Below are positions 63,601-64,000 of a stretch of DNA of 64,000 nucleotides, piece by piece; the first letter of the stretch is position 1, and every line of letters begins with the position of its first letter. Origin of the DNA: Vanilla planifolia (taxonomy: Eukaryota; Streptophyta; Magnoliopsida; Asparagales; Orchidaceae); contig CM043875.1 of the NCBI GenBank assembly GCA_023846275.1, forward strand, positions 22,386,593 through 22,450,592, given 5' to 3'. The notes beneath the pieces were generated by a model that was not told where the DNA came from, searched no databases, and worked only from the letters and a program-made list of their open reading frames with translations. The translations under genes and the position numbers were made by a program.

Positions 63601-63699
63601 GCTGTTGGACGAGGGGCTGGGTTGTTGGAAATATGGACATATGTTGCAACAAGCAAGAAACTTGAATCTGCTGGTTATTATAATGCTCACGAACAAGTG
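41011..63699 (+). CDS. TFIIIC 90-kDa subunit-like WD40 protein (N-terminal part, 10 exons)
   Basis: Ten exons join in one frame: 41011-41139, 41236-41320, 49084-49186, 49344-49428, 59669-59743, 59888-59997, 61353-61479, 61652-62031, 63336-63417, 63523-63699. They give 451 codons and every junction is GT-AG. The protein resembles the plant family with the TFIIIC delta-subunit N-terminal WD40 domain (human GTF3C4). That subunit belongs to the TFIIIC complex, which binds internal promoters of tRNA genes and recruits TFIIIB for RNA polymerase III. Landmarks: SYPNSVAWSEENLVAI (residues 15-30), RPCARSISWSPLGIAPNSG (about 88-106), LLAVCTTDGYVTLYRAP (about 108-124), a basic stretch KKFSSRRKRKKI (about 183-194) that may be nuclear targeting, AILAIGAKSGAISFWRI (about 288-304), LATGSCDGSVKIW (about 359-371) and VLAVGRGAGLLEIW (about 414-427). 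No stop or frameshift was found, so the gene looks intact. It continues past the window with the next WD repeat missing. The zinc-binding C-terminal domain of the family cannot be judged. Confidence 0.85.
41236..41320 (+). CDS. Exon 2 of TFIIIC90-like gene
   Basis: It follows a 96-bp intron with acceptor ttttag. It encodes NPASLTSARGLITLKQNK and PFPVGLIERK, continuing the ITIL of exon 1. It ends one base into an Asp codon, before gtaaat. Confidence 0.85.
42203..42551. repeat. 186-bp tandem duplication, near-perfect, in intron 2
   Basis: About 162 bp starting gtgtagtttattttcaagtt are repeated at 42,203 and 42,389, both ending ccttaaggagaatt with no difference that I could see. The sequence between copies starts and ends with T-runs. 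Confidence 0.95.
42614..42632. repeat. Poly-G run (19 G)
   Basis: Uninterrupted G homopolymer. Its exact length is likely to be unreliable. Confidence 0.95.
42638..43255. repeat. 307-bp tandem duplication in intron 2
   Basis: ttccaagatttaaaatagtt occurs at 42,652 and 42,959. Other shared phrases in order are gtaagaatttcaagt, taaagtaatcaaatata, caaatgagac and tatccaaatcactta. Confidence 0.9.
43479..43669. repeat. 95-bp tandem duplication in intron 2
   Basis: taccatgaatttgagag occurs at 43,481 and 43,576. Both units continue with gggtaattattccca and gaatgctttcttttttctat. Confidence 0.95.
43670..48249. other. Intron 2 interior, no recognised gene
   Basis: Mostly non-coding. At 45,790-45,935 (c)tttgatatca-type phrases occur three times. 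Read on the minus strand they resemble copia primer-binding sites and suggest LTR ends, but I could not define an element. Open frames at 44,949-45,212, 45,842-46,225 (minus), 46,805-47,026 and 47,641-47,862 have no recognisable domain. Confidence 0.3.
48613..48649 (+). pseudogene. Decayed copy of exon 3 3' end with splice donor
   Basis: The copy would read SWSPLGFAPSSG in place of SWSPLGIAPNSG and keeps a good donor (gtaggt), but it lacks the exon's first two thirds and its acceptor. It is probably silent, though the donor could be used cryptically. Confidence 0.75.
49084..49186 (+). CDS. Exon 3 of TFIIIC90-like gene
   Basis: It follows a 7.8-kb repeat-filled intron with acceptor ctttgcag. 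It encodes DLLSPCLQPTCLSRDARPC and ARSISWSPLGIAPNSG, a highly conserved family block. Donor gtacgt. A decayed second copy of its 3' end lies 537 bp upstream (48,613-48,649). Confidence 0.9.
49344..49428 (+). CDS. Exon 4 of TFIIIC90-like gene
   Basis: Acceptor ctgcag. It encodes CLLAVCTTDGYVTLYRAP, then EYCSEWIK. The donor gtatgt opens a 10.2-kb intron. Phase 0 at the end. Confidence 0.9.
49429..51620. other. Intron 4, part before the solo LTR
   Basis: Non-coding. Overlapping open frames on both strands at 50,977-51,264 come from a less AT-rich patch with no domain I recognise. The short sequence just before the LTR is gatgg, one half of its target-site duplication. Confidence 0.3.
51616..51620 (+). 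other. Target-site duplication, left copy (gatgg)
   Basis: Identical to 53,695-53,699 on the other side of the LTR. 5 bp is the standard size for LTR-retrotransposon integration. Confidence 0.85.
51687..51734 (+). repeat. 16-bp GC-rich repeat, 3 copies
   Basis: cgaaccggaa(c/t)c starts at 51,687, 51,703 and 51,719, near the 5' end of the solo LTR, and could be a protein-binding cluster in the LTR promoter region. Confidence 0.85.
52880..53082 (+). repeat. 71-bp tandem array in the solo LTR
   Basis: Units start agatcgagacatctcgtata at 52,941 and 53,012 and are identical over their length. A diverged, shorter unit precedes them (gctagtactttgtgcagggc at about 52,899). Confidence 0.95.
53695..53699 (+). 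other. Target-site duplication, right copy (gatgg)
   Basis: Matches 51,616-51,620. The following bases tgt happen to repeat the LTR start, which could mislead automated boundary calls by up to three bases. Confidence 0.85.
53700..55945. other. Intron 4, part after the solo LTR
   Basis: Non-coding. At 54,400-54,660 alternating purine-pyrimidine phrases (gtgcacgcacaat, catgcatgca, gtacgtgcacaat) recur at irregular 50-63-bp intervals. No open frame has a recognisable domain. Confidence 0.3.
55946..56865. repeat. About 530-bp tandem duplication in intron 4
   Basis: Shared in order: cactt(a/g)ttcaagaca, gataatgcatggggattg or aataatgcatagggattg, catatttgatgga, gcattaagatgcttt and gaatggtggga. The units begin near 55,950 and 56,482 and have diverged by many substitutions. 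On the minus strand an anonymous open frame (56,682-56,969) covers much of the second unit. Confidence 0.85.
56866..58750. other. Intron 4 interior, no recognised gene
   Basis: Repeated gttgtgg- and gatgttg-type text gives open frames on the minus strand (56,975-57,307 and 57,730-57,936) without any domain I recognise. The low AT content compared with the flanks suggests a decayed element. Confidence 0.25.
58751..58840. repeat. Inverted repeat (about 32-bp arms, 26-bp loop)
   Basis: cattgcattttcatgaccaa (58,761) pairs with ttggtcatgaaaatgaaatg (58,811) with a single mismatch. Pairing extends outward through (c/g)ctc/gagt and the A- and T-runs. Confidence 0.85.
58841..59668. other. End of intron 4
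   Basis: T-rich intron sequence leading to the exon 5 acceptor. No further features. Confidence 0.4.
59669..59743 (+). CDS. Exon 5 of TFIIIC90-like gene
   Basis: Acceptor tttgtag. It encodes VVDISDLLCDHLNSINYG, which joins WIK of exon 4 as in the family. The donor is taken as ccg/gtaatt because a stop follows shortly if the exon is extended. Confidence 0.8.
59888..59997 (+). CDS. Exon 6 of TFIIIC90-like gene
   Basis: Acceptor tttctag. It encodes a variable, polar linker ending in the basic run KKFSSRRKRKKIAN, a plausible nuclear localisation signal. Donor aacag/gtaaat. Confidence 0.75.
60024..60124. repeat. 47-bp perfect tandem duplication in intron 6
   Basis: catttatattttccctttaa starts at 60,024 and 60,071. 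The two units are identical through gttctgtttgaatac. Confidence 0.97.
60125..61352. other. Intron 6 remainder
   Basis: AT-rich intron with no recognisable element. The minus-strand frame at 60,549-60,734 is anonymous. Confidence 0.4.
61353..61479 (+). CDS. Exon 7 of TFIIIC90-like gene
   Basis: Acceptor atatgcag. It encodes a Ser/Thr/Asn-rich linker (IEDSSIDPVRETSVKTSK...). It ends after an ATG codon before gtagct, phase 0. Confidence 0.75.
61652..62031 (+). CDS. Exon 8 of TFIIIC90-like gene
   Basis: This is the largest exon, open for 126 codons. It contains HLTAEQYASRSVALSSVVV, AILAIGAKSGAISFWRI and AHNSWITAICF, then VLATGSCDG before ag/gtaaaa. These are blades of the WD40 propeller. Confidence 0.9.
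62032..63335. other. Intron 8
   Basis: AT-rich, apart from a purine-rich patch at 62,560-62,690 (gggggatgatgg, gaaaaagagagg). Anonymous open frames at 62,724-63,282 cover the end and have no domain. No element could be defined. Confidence 0.4.
63336..63417 (+). CDS. Exon 9 of TFIIIC90-like gene
   Basis: Acceptor ttgctag. It completes the WD motif as SVKIWSGN and continues to CFSLIAE. Donor gag/gtatca, phase 0. Confidence 0.9.
63523..63699 (+). CDS. Exon 10 of TFIIIC90-like gene
   Basis: Acceptor ttttgcag. It encodes SPISTIALVIQEK, VLAVGRGAGLLEIWTY and NAHEQV, then donor gtatgt. The next coding exon lies beyond 64,000. Confidence 0.9.
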
Positions 63700-64000
63700 G
63701 TATGTTTATAATTGTTAGGCGGTTGTTTTTATTAAAATTGCACAATTTTTTTAGACTCTTGTCTGAACAGTCAGAATTTCTTTTTTTCTCCTTTAGATTC
63801 AGCATCTTTGGATTATAGTTGACTTTATCAGTATATTTGAAAGGAGATAAAAAAATATTGTCATTCTATTAATAGCTATCTAGACTTAATAAAAGATGTG
63901 TTCTTAATTGTCATGCCATGCACTTGCGACCTTTTTTCTTAATCAATTTGGATTATAGTTTTCATCAAGCGGGAAAGTTGTTAATTAATTTTATTCATTT

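Overview
This window is AT-rich plant nuclear DNA. The evidence is large GT-AG introns, many decayed plant-type Ty1/copia, Ty3/gypsy and L1-LINE remnants, long (TA)n and (CA)n tracts, and one plant-type multi-exon gene. The organism is a flowering plant. A monocot with an expanded, repeat-rich genome is my guess from general resemblance; no species can be named from the sequence alone.

Region 1 (1-41,000) has no intact protein-coding gene that I can support. It is a graveyard of nested, mutated transposable elements: a minus-strand Ty1/copia gag with its primer-binding site (1-1183); a plus-strand L1 LINE with ORF1 and endonuclease remains (2480-4362); inverted and direct blocks resembling long LTRs (4.4-6.8, 8.0-12.0 and 14.8-17.2 kb); a Ty3/gypsy gag-protease remnant (12.6-14.06 kb) abutting a second LINE ORF1 piece (14.08-14.83 kb); LINE RNase H scraps (19.0 and probably 30.3 kb); LTR-like elements at about 21.1, 22.9 and 36.75 kb that share a subterminal sequence box; a Mutator-like MITE (28.8-29.5 kb); a minus-strand LTR (32.9-35.2 kb); and a frameshifted subtilisin-like protease fragment (37.8-38.06 kb). 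Several tandem arrays with 40-, 48-, 74-, 103-, 155- and 157-bp units sit inside or beside these elements.

Region 2 (41,011 to the right edge) is one plus-strand gene. Ten consecutive coding exons can be joined in frame with GT-AG junctions to give 451 codons, and the gene runs off the window. The product is a WD40-type protein resembling the plant TFIIIC 90-kDa subunit (GTF3C4) N-terminal beta-propeller, an RNA polymerase III initiation factor component. Introns 2 (7.8 kb) and 4 (10.2 kb) are swollen by repeats. Intron 4 carries a cleanly bounded 2.07-kb solo LTR with a perfect 5-bp target-site duplication (gatgg). Intron 2 carries a decayed tandem copy of the end of exon 3 with its splice donor, plus several recent tandem duplications.

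The minus-strand LTR at 32.9-35.2 kb is homologous to the solo LTR in intron 4, so one LTR family inserted at least twice in opposite orientation. I found no CRISPR, operon, tRNA or rRNA feature. I found no clearly new biological system; the most informative items are the exon-3 duplication, the LTR family with divergent internal arrays, and the protease fragment lying within an LTR-like element.
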